A DNA stretch of 64,000 nt from Actinomycetes bacterium (GCA_029779645.1 JAKPAC010000004.1:1-64000), one strand, 5' to 3'; positions 53,129 through 61,791 are shown, counted from the stretch's first letter. The notes: a model not told the origin generated them from the letters alone. Numbers and translations are program-made.

Positions 53129-53328
53129 CGGGGGGTCCTTTCGGGTTGCCTTCTATCTTGCCGGATCGTGCCTGGCCGTGCCGAAGGGGCGGCCGTGCGG
53201 CGGCCGTGCGGCGGCAGGCGCGGCGTCGTCGTCGCCGGGATCGTGCGACGCGTCGGGATGGCTGAGCGTGCACCCGAAGCGTTCGCCCCGAGCGCCACAG
53301 GGGCGGGCCGCAGGCGTAGCATCGAAGC

Positions 53329-53865
53329 ATGTTCCTGCGGCGTGGCTTCTTCGTCTGGCTGTTTCCGGCTGCCCTCGTGCTGCCGGTGTGGCTGCTGATC
53401 GGCTGGGGCGTGTTCACCGGCGGCGGCCTTGCATTCCTCTGGGTGCTCTTCGTGGCGTGCCCCTCGGTCTTTCTCGGGCAGATCCTGATCGCCTTGCTGA
53501 TCCGTGCGCGGGGCACTGTGCGCGCGGCGCGCGCCGTATCGTGGTGGGACGTGCTGGGCCTGACCGTGTGGCACGGCCTGACGATCGCCGTCGGCTTCTA
53601 TGCAGACGCCTGGTTCGCGCCGGTGCTGGTGGGCGCGATCATCGCCGGGTTTGCGCTGATCTGGTCGTCGATGCGGCAGCTCTCGGCCGAGACGCGGCCG
53701 ATCGCGCTGCGGTACACCACCCTGCGCCCCGACGACTCGGGAACCTGGGGACGCACGGGCGGGTCGGTTCCGCCGCGCCAGGCCGCGCAGGGGGCAGCCA
53801 CGGGGTCCGCGCCTGCGGCCGGCGACGTGTTCGTGATCGAGGAGTCGGACGGCACGTCGCGCTGA
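53329..53865 (+). CDS. Small integral membrane protein (178 aa), unknown
   Basis: Four membrane helices (about residues 5-25, 30-55, 75-90 and 95-115: FFVWLFPAALVLPVWLLIG, AFLWVLFVACPSVFLGQILI, VLGLTVWHGLTIAVGFYAD, PVLVGAIIAGFALIW) precede a soluble, Gly/Ala-rich C-terminal tail. No family recognised, but this is a conserved type of actinobacterial membrane protein of unknown role. Alone between map and rplS. Confidence 0.6.
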   Translation: MFLRRGFFVWLFPAALVLPVWLLIGWGVFTGGGLAFLWVLFVACPSVFLGQILIALLIRARGTVRAARAVSWWDVLGLTVWHGLTIAVGFYADAWFAPVLVGAIIAGFALIWSSMRQLSAETRPIALRYTTLRPDDSGTWGRTGGSVPPRQAAQGAATGSAPAAGDVFVIEESDGTSR

Positions 53866-53932
53866 GTCGGGGTGCTGGCGGCGGCATCCATCGCGCGTCG
53901 CAGTGCGCCGCGGGCCGGGCGGGGAATCGAGT

Positions 53933-53961
53933 TTGTCGGCGATGCCGATTCGTGGCAGAAT
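53933..53961 (+). promoter_or_regulatory. rplS promoter
   Basis: TTGTCG (53933-53938), a 17-base spacer and CAGAAT (53956-53961) with the TGG extension immediately upstream. The TGGCAGAAT nonamer is identical to that before rpsP. It predicts a start near 53968 and an rplS leader of about 125 bases, which has a GC-rich part capable of folding. Confidence 0.65.
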
Positions 53962-54092
53962 AGCTGTTTGTGCCGTAGCAGGACTCTGCCACAGGGGGGT
54001 CACAGCGCGTCGAAAGCCGCGAGGGCACACACCTTCAAACTTTTCCCTAGCACCGCCGCCCACCTGTGTGGGGTTGCAGAGAGTGAACGATC

Positions 54093-54440
54093 ATGCAGAA
54101 GCTCGACTTCGTCGACGCAGCATCCCTCAAGTCCGACATTCCGGCCTTTGGCCCCGGTGACACCGTCAAGGTGCACGTGAACATCATCGAGGGCACGCGC
54201 TCGCGTGTCCAGGTGTTCCAGGGTGTCGTCATCGGCCGTCAGGGCGACGGCGTGCGCGAGACCTTCACGGTTCGCAAGGTGAGCTTCCAGGTCGGCGTCG
54301 AGCGCATGTTCCCCGTGCACTCGCCGATCATCGAGCGCATCGAGGTCGTCACCCGCGGTGACGTGCGTCGCGCGAAGCTCTACTACCTGCGCGAGCTGCG
54401 CGGCAAGAAGGCCAAGATCAAGGAGAAGCGCGTCAACTGA
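54093..54440 (+). CDS. rplS: 50S ribosomal protein L19
   Basis: 115 residues. [24 protein letters not shown] motif, [20 protein letters not shown] and [20 protein letters not shown] identify L19, which lies at the 30S-50S interface. A separate promoter and a perfect hairpin terminator make it a single-gene unit. Confidence 0.97.
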   Translation: MQKLDFVDAASLKSDIPAFGPGDTVKVHVNIIEGTRSRVQVFQGVVIGRQGDGVRETFTVRKVSFQVGVERMFPVHSPIIERIEVVTRGDVRRAKLYYLRELRGKKAKIKEKRVN

Positions 54441-54451
54441 GTGCGCTTCCA

Positions 54452-54487
54452 CGACAACCCCGCGGGCCTCGGCCCGCGGGGTTGTCG
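54452..54487. terminator. Perfect 17-bp hairpin after rplS
   Basis: CGACAACCCCGCGGGCC (54452-54468) pairs fully with GGCCCGCGGGGTTGTCG (54471-54487) around a two-base loop, 12 bases after the rplS stop. There is no T-run, as with the hairpin at 37275-37316. Confidence 0.8.
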
Positions 54488-54635
54488 CATTCTCAGGGGA
54501 TGCCTGCGCGGCACCTGTGCATTGCCTTCGTTTCGAGCGCGGCACCGCGTGTGGGTGTGAGGCGGACGCCGCGAATGTGCGAACCTTGATCAGTGGCGGC
54601 GCTCCGGCGTCGCCTTCGGCGAGCAACGAGGAGAC

Positions 54636-55463
54636 ATGACCACAGAGCCGGAGATGGCCTCGCCCGCGGCCGACGCACCCGCCCGCGCATCGCGGAGCCG
54701 GGGCTGGGCCGTGTTCCTTCGCGACGTCGTCGTGATCGTGCTCATCGCCCTGCTCGTGTCGTTTCTCGTCAAGACATTCGTCGTCCGCTCGTTCTACATC
54801 CCCTCGGGATCGATGAAGAACACGCTGCAGATCGATGATCGCATCCTCGTCGACGAGCTCACACCGCGCTTCACCGGGTACGACCGGGGTGACATCGTGG
54901 TCTTCCGCGACCCGGGCGGCTGGCTGCCCGTCACCTATCGTCAGCCGCGCCCGCCGTTTCTCGAGGGCATCGACTGGGTGCTCTCGCTGGTCGGCCTGAC
55001 CGCGCCCGACAGCAACGACCACCTCATCAAGCGCGTGATCGGCCTGCCGGGCGACCGCGTCGAGTGCTGCGACAGCCTCGGCCGCATCACGGTGAACGGC
55101 ACCCCGATCGACGAGAGCGCGTACCTCCTGCTGCCCACCGGCGTCACCAAGGTGTCGGATCTCGCATTCGACGTCACGGTTCCGGAGGGCACCCTCTGGG
55201 TGCTCGGCGACAACCGCTATCAGTCCAAAGACTCGCGCTACAACCAGGATCAGCCCGGCGCCGGCTTCGTTCCGCTCGACAACGTGGTCGGCCGCGCATT
55301 CCTGATCACCTGGCCGCTCGGCCGCTTCGGCATCATCGACACGCACGACGAGGTGTTCATGGGCGTGCCCGATCCCTCGACCTCCGGCGATGCCGATGCC
55401 GGGGCCGGGGCGCTGGGCCGCGTCGAGCGCAGCGGCGCGGCGCCGGGGCGGGCCGAGCGATGA
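54636..55463 (+). CDS. lepB: Signal peptidase I
   Basis: 275 residues. Single-pass membrane protease releasing exported proteins. The anchor (VVVIVLIALLVSFLVKTFVV) is at about 30-50; the catalytic Ser is in FYIPSGSMKNTL; the catalytic Lys is in HLIKRVIGLPGDRV; WVLGDNRYQSKDSR is box E. ATG 54636 follows AGGAGA. The last four bases overlap rnhB. The C-terminus has a Gly/Ala/Ser/Arg tail after the barrel. Confidence 0.95.
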   Translation: MTTEPEMASPAADAPARASRSRGWAVFLRDVVVIVLIALLVSFLVKTFVVRSFYIPSGSMKNTLQIDDRILVDELTPRFTGYDRGDIVVFRDPGGWLPVTYRQPRPPFLEGIDWVLSLVGLTAPDSNDHLIKRVIGLPGDRVECCDSLGRITVNGTPIDESAYLLLPTGVTKVSDLAFDVTVPEGTLWVLGDNRYQSKDSRYNQDQPGAGFVPLDNVVGRAFLITWPLGRFGIIDTHDEVFMGVPDPSTSGDADAGAGALGRVERSGAAPGRAER

Positions 55464-56137
55464 TTCCCACGCTGTCGCTCGAGCACGAGCTGCTGCGCGA
55501 GCACCCGCTCGTGATCGCCTGCGACGAGGTCGGCCGCGGCGCGCTGGCTGGGCCCGTCTCGGTGGGTGCGACGGTCGTCGATGCCGCCATGCTGGATGCC
55601 TGTGCCGGCGCGATCCCCGAGGGGCTGAAGGATTCGAAGCTCGTCACCGAGCGGAGGCGCCCCGAGCTGGCCGCACGCGCGGCCGCCTGGGTGACGCGGA
55701 GCGCGGTCGGCACCGCCTCGCCCGACGAGATCGATGCGCGGGGCATCATCGCGGCGCTCGGGACCGCCGCAGCACGCGCACTGGGCGAGCTGGCGGCGCA
55801 GGGCGTGGACGTCGGCGCGGCGATCGTGATCCTCGACGGCTCGCACGACTACATCACCCCCCAATGGCCGGGGCCGATCGCCGTGCGCCCGGTGGTGAAG
55901 GCCGACCGGGACTGCGCGAGCGCGTCCGCGGCATCCATCATCGCCAAGGTGGCGCGCGACACCCACATGCTCGAGCTGCACGAGGCGCTGCCCGTGTACG
56001 CCTGGGATCGCAACAAGGGGTACGGGAGCGCGGCGCACCGCGAGGCGATCCGCGAGCACGGCGTGAGCGAGCACCACCGGCGCACCTGGGTGGCCACCGA
56101 GGTGTATCAGCCTGCGGCGCTCTTCGCCTCACCGTAG
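55460..56137 (+). CDS. rnhB: Ribonuclease HII
   Basis: 225 residues. Removes RNA from RNA-DNA hybrids and misincorporated ribonucleotides. The DEVGRGALAGPVSVGA motif holds the first acidic pair, KDSKLVTERRR the second region, and VVKADRDCASASAASIIAKV the third, with the last Asp in ILDGSHDYI. It starts in an ATGA overlap with lepB. Confidence 0.95.
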   Translation: MIPTLSLEHELLREHPLVIACDEVGRGALAGPVSVGATVVDAAMLDACAGAIPEGLKDSKLVTERRRPELAARAAAWVTRSAVGTASPDEIDARGIIAALGTAAARALGELAAQGVDVGAAIVILDGSHDYITPQWPGPIAVRPVVKADRDCASASAASIIAKVARDTHMLELHEALPVYAWDRNKGYGSAAHREAIREHGVSEHHRRTWVATEVYQPAALFASP

Positions 56138-56150
56138 GATAGGGGCCATC

Positions 56151-56474
56151 ATGGATGACGACGTTTTCGAGGACTACGACCGGGAGCTTGAGCTCGCGCT
56201 CTATCGCGAGTACCGGGATGTCGTGGGCCAATTTCAGTATGTGATCGAAACGGAACGCCGCTTCTACCTCGCGAACGAGGTCAGCCTCGAGCGTCGCGAC
56301 ACAGAGCACGACTTCTATTTCGAGATCACCATGTCGGACGTGTGGGTGTGGGACGTCTACCGCGCCGATCGCTTCGTGAAGAGTGTGCGCGTGCTCACGT
56401 TCAAGGACGTGAACGTCGAGGAGCTGTCGCGCCGCGACTTCCAGATTCCGCAGGAGCTCTCGCTCGACGAGTAG
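56151..56474 (+). CDS. DUF2469 protein
   Basis: 107 residues, very highly conserved in actinobacteria in this context. The sequence begins MDDDVFEDYDRELELALYRE, and ERRFYLANEVSLERRDTEHD followed by DVWVWDVYR is diagnostic for DUF2469. The family function is unknown. It lies 13 bases after rnhB. Confidence 0.93.
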   Translation: MDDDVFEDYDRELELALYREYRDVVGQFQYVIETERRFYLANEVSLERRDTEHDFYFEITMSDVWVWDVYRADRFVKSVRVLTFKDVNVEELSRRDFQIPQELSLDE

Positions 56475-56600
56475 CGGGGTGCTCCCGCACAGCTGAGTCG
56501 TCGTCCACAGCCGTTCCCCGCGGATGTCCCGCCCACACTGCGAGCTCCGTGCCGGGCGGCATGGAACGCCCGGGCGCAGACTGCCTCCAGGAGGCATGCT

Positions 56601-56963
56601 GTGGCAGACAAAGACGTACTTGGGCGCGCGGGCGAGGCCCGCGCCGCCGCGTACCTTCGGGAGCGCGGCTATCGGATCCTCGATCAGAACTGGCGATGCC
56701 GTGACGGCGAGATCGATCTCGTCGCCGCACACGGCGGGCAGCTCGTGTTCGTCGAGGTCAAGACGCGGCGCGGTGTCGGGTTCGGGCATCCGTTCGACGC
56801 CATCACGGCCCGCAAGCTCGCCCGCCTGCACCGCCTGGCGGTGGCGTGGGTGGTGGCGCACCCTGAAGACGCGCACGGCCGCGCGGTGCGGGTCGATGCG
56901 CTTGCAGTGCTCGGGCCAGACCCGACCACCGCCGAGATCGAGCACATCGCGGGGCTGCAATGA
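56601..56963 (+). CDS. YraN/UPF0102 family protein (nuclease-fold)
   Basis: 120 residues from GTG at 56601, with AGGAGG at 56589-56594. LGRAGEARAAAYLRERGYRI is followed by DGEIDLVAAHGGQLVFVEVK, the conserved D-x(n)-E-x-K core of a Holliday-junction-resolvase-like fold. The family often sits with comM and dprA and is thought to act in DNA processing. It overlaps comM by four bases (ATGA). Confidence 0.9.
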   Translation: MADKDVLGRAGEARAAAYLRERGYRILDQNWRCRDGEIDLVAAHGGQLVFVEVKTRRGVGFGHPFDAITARKLARLHRLAVAWVVAHPEDAHGRAVRVDALAVLGPDPTTAEIEHIAGLQ

Positions 56964-58492
56964 CCGTCGCGCGCACGTGGGCGGTCGCGCTCACCGGCGC
57001 CGACGGCGCGCTCGTCGAGGTGGAGGCTGATCAGTCGAGCCAGCTCCCGGGCCTGCACATCATCGGGCTGCCCGACAAGGCGCTGGGGGAGGCGGAGCAG
57101 CGAGTGCGGGGCGCCGCCGCGAACTGCGCGCTGACGCTTCCGCGGCGGCGTGTGACCGTGAACCTCTCGCCCGCCAGCCTGCCCAAGCAGGGCGCGGGCT
57201 TCGACGTCGCGATCGCTGTGGCGACCCTCGCGACCGACGGCTCGCTCGACCTCGCCTCGCTCGCGCGCACCGTGCACATCGGGGAGCTGGGGCTCGACGG
57301 CCGGCTGCGGCCCGTGGCAGGCGTGCTTCCCGCGGTGCTCGCGGCGGCACGTGCCGGCGTGACGCACGCGATCGTGCCGCACGCGAACCAGGACGAGGCG
57401 CGGCTGGTGTCGGGCGTGCACGTCGTCGGGGCGGTGACACTCGGCGATGTGGCCCTCTGGCACGGGGCCGACCTCGAGCCGAGCGAGGTCGAACCGGTGC
57501 CGGCGGTCGCGCCGCCGCCCGCGCGCGCCTCGGTCGGCGACCTCGCCGACGTCATCGGGCAGCGCGAGGCCGTCGAGGCGCTGATCGCGGCGGCGGCGGG
57601 CGGCCACCACATGCTCATGTGCGGGCCACCTGGCGCCGGCAAGACGATGCTGGCGAGTCGGCTTCCCGGCATCCTGCCAGACCTCGACGATGCGGCGGCC
57701 CTGGAGGTCACGTCGATGCGCTCGCTGTCGGGCGACGGGGTCGCCGCGCTCGTGCGTGAGCCGCCGTTCGAGAGCCCGCACCACAGCGCGACCGTGGCCG
57801 CGCTGGTCGGCGGCGGAAGCCGTGTCGTGCGCCCCGGTGCGATCGCCCGTGCGACGAACGGCGTGCTCTTCCTCGATGAGGCCGCAGAATTCGCCGCGTC
57901 GGCGCTCGATGCCCTTCGGCAGCCGCTCGAGACCGGTGCCATCACGATTCACCGTTCGGGAGTGAGCGCCGCTTTCCCCGCGCGCTTCCAGCTGGTCATG
58001 GCGACGAACCCGTGCCCATGCGGCAGCTACGGGGTGCGGGGAGGTGCGTGCGTGTGCCCGCCGGATCAGGTGCGACGCTATCTCGGCAAGCTGTCGGGCC
58101 CGCTGCTCGACCGCGTCGACATCGAGCTTGGCCTGCGGCGGGTGAGCGTGGCGCAGGCGAGCGAGGCCGGCGGGCATGCGACGCTGTCGACGGCCGAGGC
58201 GAAGCAACGCGTGCTGGGCGCGCGTTCGCGTGCGGCGCACCGACTTCGCGACACGCCCTGGTCGGTCAACGCGCGCGTTTCGGGGCAGTGGCTGCGGCAG
58301 GGGCCGCTGGCGCTCGCGAGCGAGGCGCGCCGACCGCTGGACGCCGCGCTGCACCGGGGTGCCCTCACGCTTCGTGGCTACGACCGCGTGTTGCGCGTGG
58401 CGTGGACCCTGTGCGATCTGGAGGGGCGTGCGGCGCCGAGCCTGCATGACGTGGGCCGGGCGCTGTTCATGAAGCGGGGGATCGTGGCATGA
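56960..58492 (+). CDS. comM: YifB/ComM-family ATPase (Mg chelatase-like)
   Basis: 510 residues. An N-terminal Lon-type domain (GLPDKALGEAEQRVRGAAAN ... VNLSPASLPKQGAGFDVAIA) precedes an AAA+ ATPase (CGPPGAGKTMLASRLPGILP, LFLDEAAEFAA) and a C-terminal domain. Four Cys (NPCPCGSYG ... CVCPP) form the family zinc-like site. ComM is a helicase that promotes branch migration during natural transformation. It overlaps both yraN and dprA by ATGA, giving a tightly coupled yraN-comM-dprA operon. Confidence 0.93.
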   Translation: MTVARTWAVALTGADGALVEVEADQSSQLPGLHIIGLPDKALGEAEQRVRGAAANCALTLPRRRVTVNLSPASLPKQGAGFDVAIAVATLATDGSLDLASLARTVHIGELGLDGRLRPVAGVLPAVLAAARAGVTHAIVPHANQDEARLVSGVHVVGAVTLGDVALWHGADLEPSEVEPVPAVAPPPARASVGDLADVIGQREAVEALIAAAAGGHHMLMCGPPGAGKTMLASRLPGILPDLDDAAALEVTSMRSLSGDGVAALVREPPFESPHHSATVAALVGGGSRVVRPGAIARATNGVLFLDEAAEFAASALDALRQPLETGAITIHRSGVSAAFPARFQLVMATNPCPCGSYGVRGGACVCPPDQVRRYLGKLSGPLLDRVDIELGLRRVSVAQASEAGGHATLSTAEAKQRVLGARSRAAHRLRDTPWSVNARVSGQWLRQGPLALASEARRPLDAALHRGALTLRGYDRVLRVAWTLCDLEGRAAPSLHDVGRALFMKRGIVA

Positions 58493-59052
58493 GGACGTTT
58501 GGCATCGGTGCGGCCGCGCTGCACTCCGCGGTCGGCTTCGTCGTGGCGGCGGCGCGCGAGACGACTCGGCTCGATCTCGAGCCGGACGCGGAGGCAGCAC
58601 TCGGCGAGCGACTGTTCGCCGTCGCCGCGTGGAGCTGCCTGGTCGAGCCCGGCGACTCCGTGGCGGCGAGCCTTGTGCGGGGGCTCGGGGCGCCGCGGGC
58701 GCTCGAGGTGCTCGTGGCGCGACGCACGGCCGGGCAGATTCTGGAGGAGCTCGCGGGCACGGCGCGCGACACGCCAGATGCGGCCGGCGTGGTCGACGCG
58801 ACGGCGATCGCCGCCGGCCTCGCGCGGTGGCTGCCGCGGCTTTCGGAGCGGCCGGTGATGCAGGCGCTCGCGACCGCGCGGCGCTCGGGCATCGCGCTCG
58901 TGGTGCCGGGGGATGGGCGCTGGCCGGAGCAGCTCGACGCGCTGGGGGCACACGCGCCGCTCTGCCTCTGGACGCGAGGTGATCGGCAAGCCTTGCGGGC
59001 AGACCGGGCGGACTGGGATGTCGCGGAGTTGGAACTCGCGCTATTGCCTTGA
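58489..59052 (+). pseudogene. dprA: DprA (DNA processing protein A), truncated after the N-terminal part
   Basis: 187 codons remain, against about 380-400 for full DprA. The conserved N-terminal region (AAWSCLVEPGDSVAASLVRG ... GIALVVPGDGRWPEQLDALG ... APLCLWTRGD) is intact to about residue 163. The sequence then changes at roughly 58985 to an unrelated tail (ADRADWDVAELELALLP) and stops, so the Rossmann-like ssDNA-binding domain is missing. The arsenic operon begins nine bases after the stop. The most economical reading is that this island was inserted into dprA. DprA loads RecA onto incoming ssDNA, so transformation would be lost. Confidence 0.85.
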
Positions 59053-59060
59053 TCGGCGAC

Positions 59061-59774
59061 CTAGATGGCCTCGTTGACGACTTGTTCGTTGGGCGACTGC
59101 CGCGGCCGCGGGAACAACACGATGGTGAGTGCGATCGCGACGCCGGCGCCGATCAGTTGCGCGGCGAGGAACGGGAGTACCGAGGTGGGTGCGATGCCGG
59201 CGAAGGTGTCGGTGAAGATGCGGCCGATGGTGACGGCGGGGTTGGCGAACGAGGTGGAGCTGGTGAACCAGTAGGCAGCGCCGATGTAGGCGCCGACCGC
59301 GATCGCGATCACCGGTGTGGGCCGGCCAGTGCGGGTGAGCCCCATGATGAGCAGCACCAGGCCAGCGGTGGCGACGATCTCTGCGAGGAAGGTGGCCGGG
59401 GTGGCGCGGTCCGTGGTGGAGATCGTGGTCGGAGTGGCGAACATCGCGTTGGCGAGCACCGCGCCGGCGATCCCGCCGAGGATCTGCGCGGGCAGATAGA
59501 CCACGAGATTCGGGGTGGGCAGGCCGGTTCGGCGGTGGAGGAGGGTGTCGGCGAGGGAGATGACGGGGTTGAAGTGCGCGCCGGAGACCGGGGCCAGCAG
59601 CAGGATGAGGACGCCGAGGCCGAGGGCGGTGGCGATCGAGTTCTCGAGCAGCTGCAGCCCGGTGTCGGTGGAGAGGCGCTGTGCGGCGATCCCGGAGCCG
59701 ACCACGACGGCGACCAGGAGCCCGGTGCCGAGGAACTCAGCGAGGGCGCGCCGCCAGAGCGGATGACCTGTCAC
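59061..59774 (-). CDS. aqpS: Aquaglyceroporin, MIP family (arsenite channel, AqpS-like)
   Basis: 237 residues with six membrane helices. Two NPA-type motifs, HFNPVISLAD (NPV) and SFANPAVTIGR (NPA), form the pore. The remainder (ALAEFLGTGLLVAVVVGSGI at the N-terminus) is MIP-like. GTG 59774 overlaps the preceding arsC by four bases. In other operons an aquaglyceroporin replaces ArsB, letting As(III) made by ArsC leave the cell downhill. It closes the ars operon. The family is certain, the arsenic role comes from context. Confidence 0.85.
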   Translation of the reverse strand: MTGHPLWRRALAEFLGTGLLVAVVVGSGIAAQRLSTDTGLQLLENSIATALGLGVLILLLAPVSGAHFNPVISLADTLLHRRTGLPTPNLVVYLPAQILGGIAGAVLANAMFATPTTISTTDRATPATFLAEIVATAGLVLLIMGLTRTGRPTPVIAIAVGAYIGAAYWFTSSTSFANPAVTIGRIFTDTFAGIAPTSVLPFLAAQLIGAGVAIALTIVLFPRPRQSPNEQVVNEAI

Positions 59775-60433
59775 GAATGGGTCGCCGTGAGGTCCGGGGT
59801 GAGTTCGGTGAGCAACTGTTCGACGTGCTGCTGGATCTCGTCGCGGACCGCGCGGATGCCGTCCAGGTCCAGGTCGGCGGGGTCGTCGAGCTGCCAGTCG
59901 AGGTAGCGCTTGCCAGGATAGAGCGGGCAGGCGTCCCCGCAACCCATCGTCACCACGGCGTCCGCAGCGCGGACCACGTCGTCGGTGAGCGGCTTGGGGA
60001 ACTCCTCGGCGACGTCGATCCCAGCCTCGGCGAGCACGGTGACGACACCAGGGAGGAGACCGGCGGCGGGCTGGGAGCCGGCGGAGCGGACGTGGACCTT
60101 CTCGCCCGCGAGGTGCCGGGTGATGGCGGCGGCCATCTGGGAGCGGCCTGAGTTCTGGACGCAGACGTAGAGGATCTCCGGGACCGGCTTGCCGATCAAC
60201 CCGCGCGACTGGGCGAGGGCGACCAGCCGGTCGCGGGCGAACTTCTCCGCAACCGTGGGCAGGTGAGTGTTGACCGCGGCGGTGCGGGCCAGGGCGGTGT
60301 AGGACTCGAACACCACCCGCTCGACGGTCTCTTCGCTGACCATCCCCGTGAACTGGTGTGCGAGGCGCTCGGCGGCGCGGTGCAGCACCGAGTCCGCCGA
60401 GAGCAGCCCATCCTGGCCCCGCTGCGCGTTCAT
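59771..60433 (-). CDS. arsC: Arsenate reductase (LMW-PTPase type) with N-terminal helical domain
   Basis: 220 residues. The first ~85 residues form a helical domain (AERLAHQFTGMVSEETVERV ... FARDRLVALAQSRG), also seen in the fused ArsR-ArsC protein at 60898-61791. The catalytic domain follows: LYVCVQNSGRSQMAAAI (Cx5R P-loop) and MGCGDACPLYPGKRYLDWQL with two further Cys. These match the Corynebacterium-type ArsC enzymes that use mycothiol or thioredoxin. It overlaps arsC (upstream) and aqpS (downstream) by four bases each. Confidence 0.88.
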   Translation of the reverse strand: MNAQRGQDGLLSADSVLHRAAERLAHQFTGMVSEETVERVVFESYTALARTAAVNTHLPTVAEKFARDRLVALAQSRGLIGKPVPEILYVCVQNSGRSQMAAAITRHLAGEKVHVRSAGSQPAAGLLPGVVTVLAEAGIDVAEEFPKPLTDDVVRAADAVVTMGCGDACPLYPGKRYLDWQLDDPADLDLDGIRAVRDEIQQHVEQLLTELTPDLTATHS

Positions 60434-60846
60434 GCCGCCCGCCCGGCGGGGAGCAGCTGGGCGATGAGGGTCTCGACACGGGCGCGGATCTCGTCCCGGA
60501 TGGGGCGGACCGCGTCGATGTCCTGCCCGGCGGGGTCCTCGAGCTGCCAGTCTTCGTAGCGCTTCCCGGGGAAGATCGGGCAGGCATCCCCGCAGCCCAT
60601 CGTGATCACGACATCGGACTCACGGACGGCGTCGACGGTGAGCAGCTTTGGGGTGCCGCCGGCGATGTCGATGCCTTCCTCGGCCATCGCGGTCACGGCG
60701 ACCGGGTTGATCTGGTCCTTCGGCTCGGACCCGGCCGAGAGCACCTCGACGCGGTCTCCGGCGAGGTGGTGCAGGTAGCCGGCGGCCATCTGCGACCGGC
60801 CTGCGTTGTGGACGCAGACGAACAGAACAGTGGGCTTGTCACTCAT
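60430..60846 (-). CDS. arsC: Arsenate reductase, LMW-PTPase type
   Basis: 138 residues from ATG 60846; GTG 60870 would add eight. FVCVHNAGRSQMAAGYL is the Cx5R catalytic P-loop, and MGCGDACPIFPGKRYEDWQL is the second catalytic pair. It reduces arsenate to arsenite in the cytoplasm. The short, single-domain form matches the mycothiol-dependent Corynebacterium ArsC1/2 group. An operator-like repeat at 60879-60894 lies just upstream. It overlaps the next arsC by four bases. Confidence 0.93.
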   Translation of the reverse strand: MSDKPTVLFVCVHNAGRSQMAAGYLHHLAGDRVEVLSAGSEPKDQINPVAVTAMAEEGIDIAGGTPKLLTVDAVRESDVVITMGCGDACPIFPGKRYEDWQLEDPAGQDIDAVRPIRDEIRARVETLIAQLLPAGRAA

Positions 60847-60878
60847 GACGGGGGTCTCGCTTCCTCTCACCAGAAAGC

Positions 60879-60894
60879 ATAGACCACCATCTAT
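60879..60894 (-). promoter_or_regulatory. ArsR operator-like repeat upstream of arsC
   Basis: ATAGA at 60879-60883 and TCTAT at 60890-60894 form an inverted repeat with six bases between. It lies in the 51-base gap between the fused arsR-arsC gene and the next arsC. It matches the perfect repeat at 61790-61805, suggesting one ArsR protein binds both. Confidence 0.6.
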
Positions 60895-60897
60895 CAG

Positions 60898-61791
60898 TTA
60901 TGTGACGCGGGTGCCGACCAGCTCGGCCAGGAGGGTGCGGACGCGGTTGTCGATGTCGTCGCGGATCTCCCGGATCACGCTCAGCGGCTGGCCGACCGGG
61001 TCGGCGAGGTTCCAGTCCAGGTAGCGTCGGCCGGGATAGACCGGGCAGGCATCGCCGCAGCCCATCGTGACCACGACATCCGCCGCCTTCACGGCTTCGT
61101 CAGTGAGCGGCTTGGGGAACTCTCCGCCGAGGGTGACGCCGATCTCGTCCAGTGCGGTCACGATCGCCGTGCGGACCTCGGCCGCGGGGGCGGATCCGGC
61201 GGTGCGAACCATCACCCGATCGCCTGCGAGCTGGCGGAGGATGCCCGCGGCCAACTGGGAGCGGCCGGCGTTCTGGACGCAGACGAACAACACCGACGGC
61301 GTGCCCGCCGGGCCCTCTTCGGTGCGGCGCAGGTCGTCCAGGCGGGACGCGGTGAACGCGGCGGTGCGGGATGCCAGGAGGGGCGCGGTGCCGCGGCCGG
61401 CGAGCAGGTCGCGGGAGTCGGTGAGGAAGCGGGCGACGGTCTCGCGGTTGAAGACACCCTGGTAGCGGGCGGCGAGGTCGTCGACCATGCGGGCCCAGTC
61501 CGGCTCTTCGGTCGCGAGGGCGGGCGCGCCGAGGAGGGCGGTGACGCGGTCGGCTTCGTCGGGGTTGATCGAGTACCAGACCCGCCGCCCTTCCGGCTGT
61601 CGGACCACGAGGCCCTCGGCATGCAGCGCGGCCATGTGGTGGCTGACGGTGGGCTGGCGCAGTCCGAGCTGCTCGGCGAGCCGGCTCACCATGGCCCGAC
61701 CGCCGTCGGCGTCGCGGATCAGCTGGACGATCCGCGCGCGGGTCGGGTCGGCGAGCACCGCCAGCGCGGGAGCCTCCACCACCGAATCCAT
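60898..61791 (-). CDS. ArsR regulator fused to arsenate reductase (ArsR-ArsC)
   Basis: 297 residues in three parts. Residues 1-90 are an ArsR-type winged helix (ALAVLADPTRARIVQLI ... LGLRQPTVSHHMAALHAEGL ... GRRVWYSI). Residues about 95-155 are the helical domain shared with the 220-residue ArsC. Residues 165-297 are an LMW-PTPase reductase (VLFVCVQNAGRSQLAAGILR, MGCGDACPVYPGRRYLDWNL). One polypeptide could thus sense As(III) and reduce As(V). Its start codon at 61791 overlaps a perfect operator, so the mRNA may be leaderless. The usual ArsR Cys pair is not visible in the winged-helix part, so ligand binding may involve other residues. Confidence 0.88.
   Translation of the reverse strand: MDSVVEAPALAVLADPTRARIVQLIRDADGGRAMVSRLAEQLGLRQPTVSHHMAALHAEGLVVRQPEGRRVWYSINPDEADRVTALLGAPALATEEPDWARMVDDLAARYQGVFNRETVARFLTDSRDLLAGRGTAPLLASRTAAFTASRLDDLRRTEEGPAGTPSVLFVCVQNAGRSQLAAGILRQLAGDRVMVRTAGSAPAAEVRTAIVTALDEIGVTLGGEFPKPLTDEAVKAADVVVTMGCGDACPVYPGRRYLDWNLADPVGQPLSVIREIRDDIDNRVRTLLAELVGTRVT

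Noticed and set aside
59061..60587. 508-codon frame suggesting an ArsC-aquaporin fusion
   Set aside because: Only the last 237 codons are aquaporin-like. The upstream part is an out-of-frame reading of arsC, which has its own coupled start and stop.
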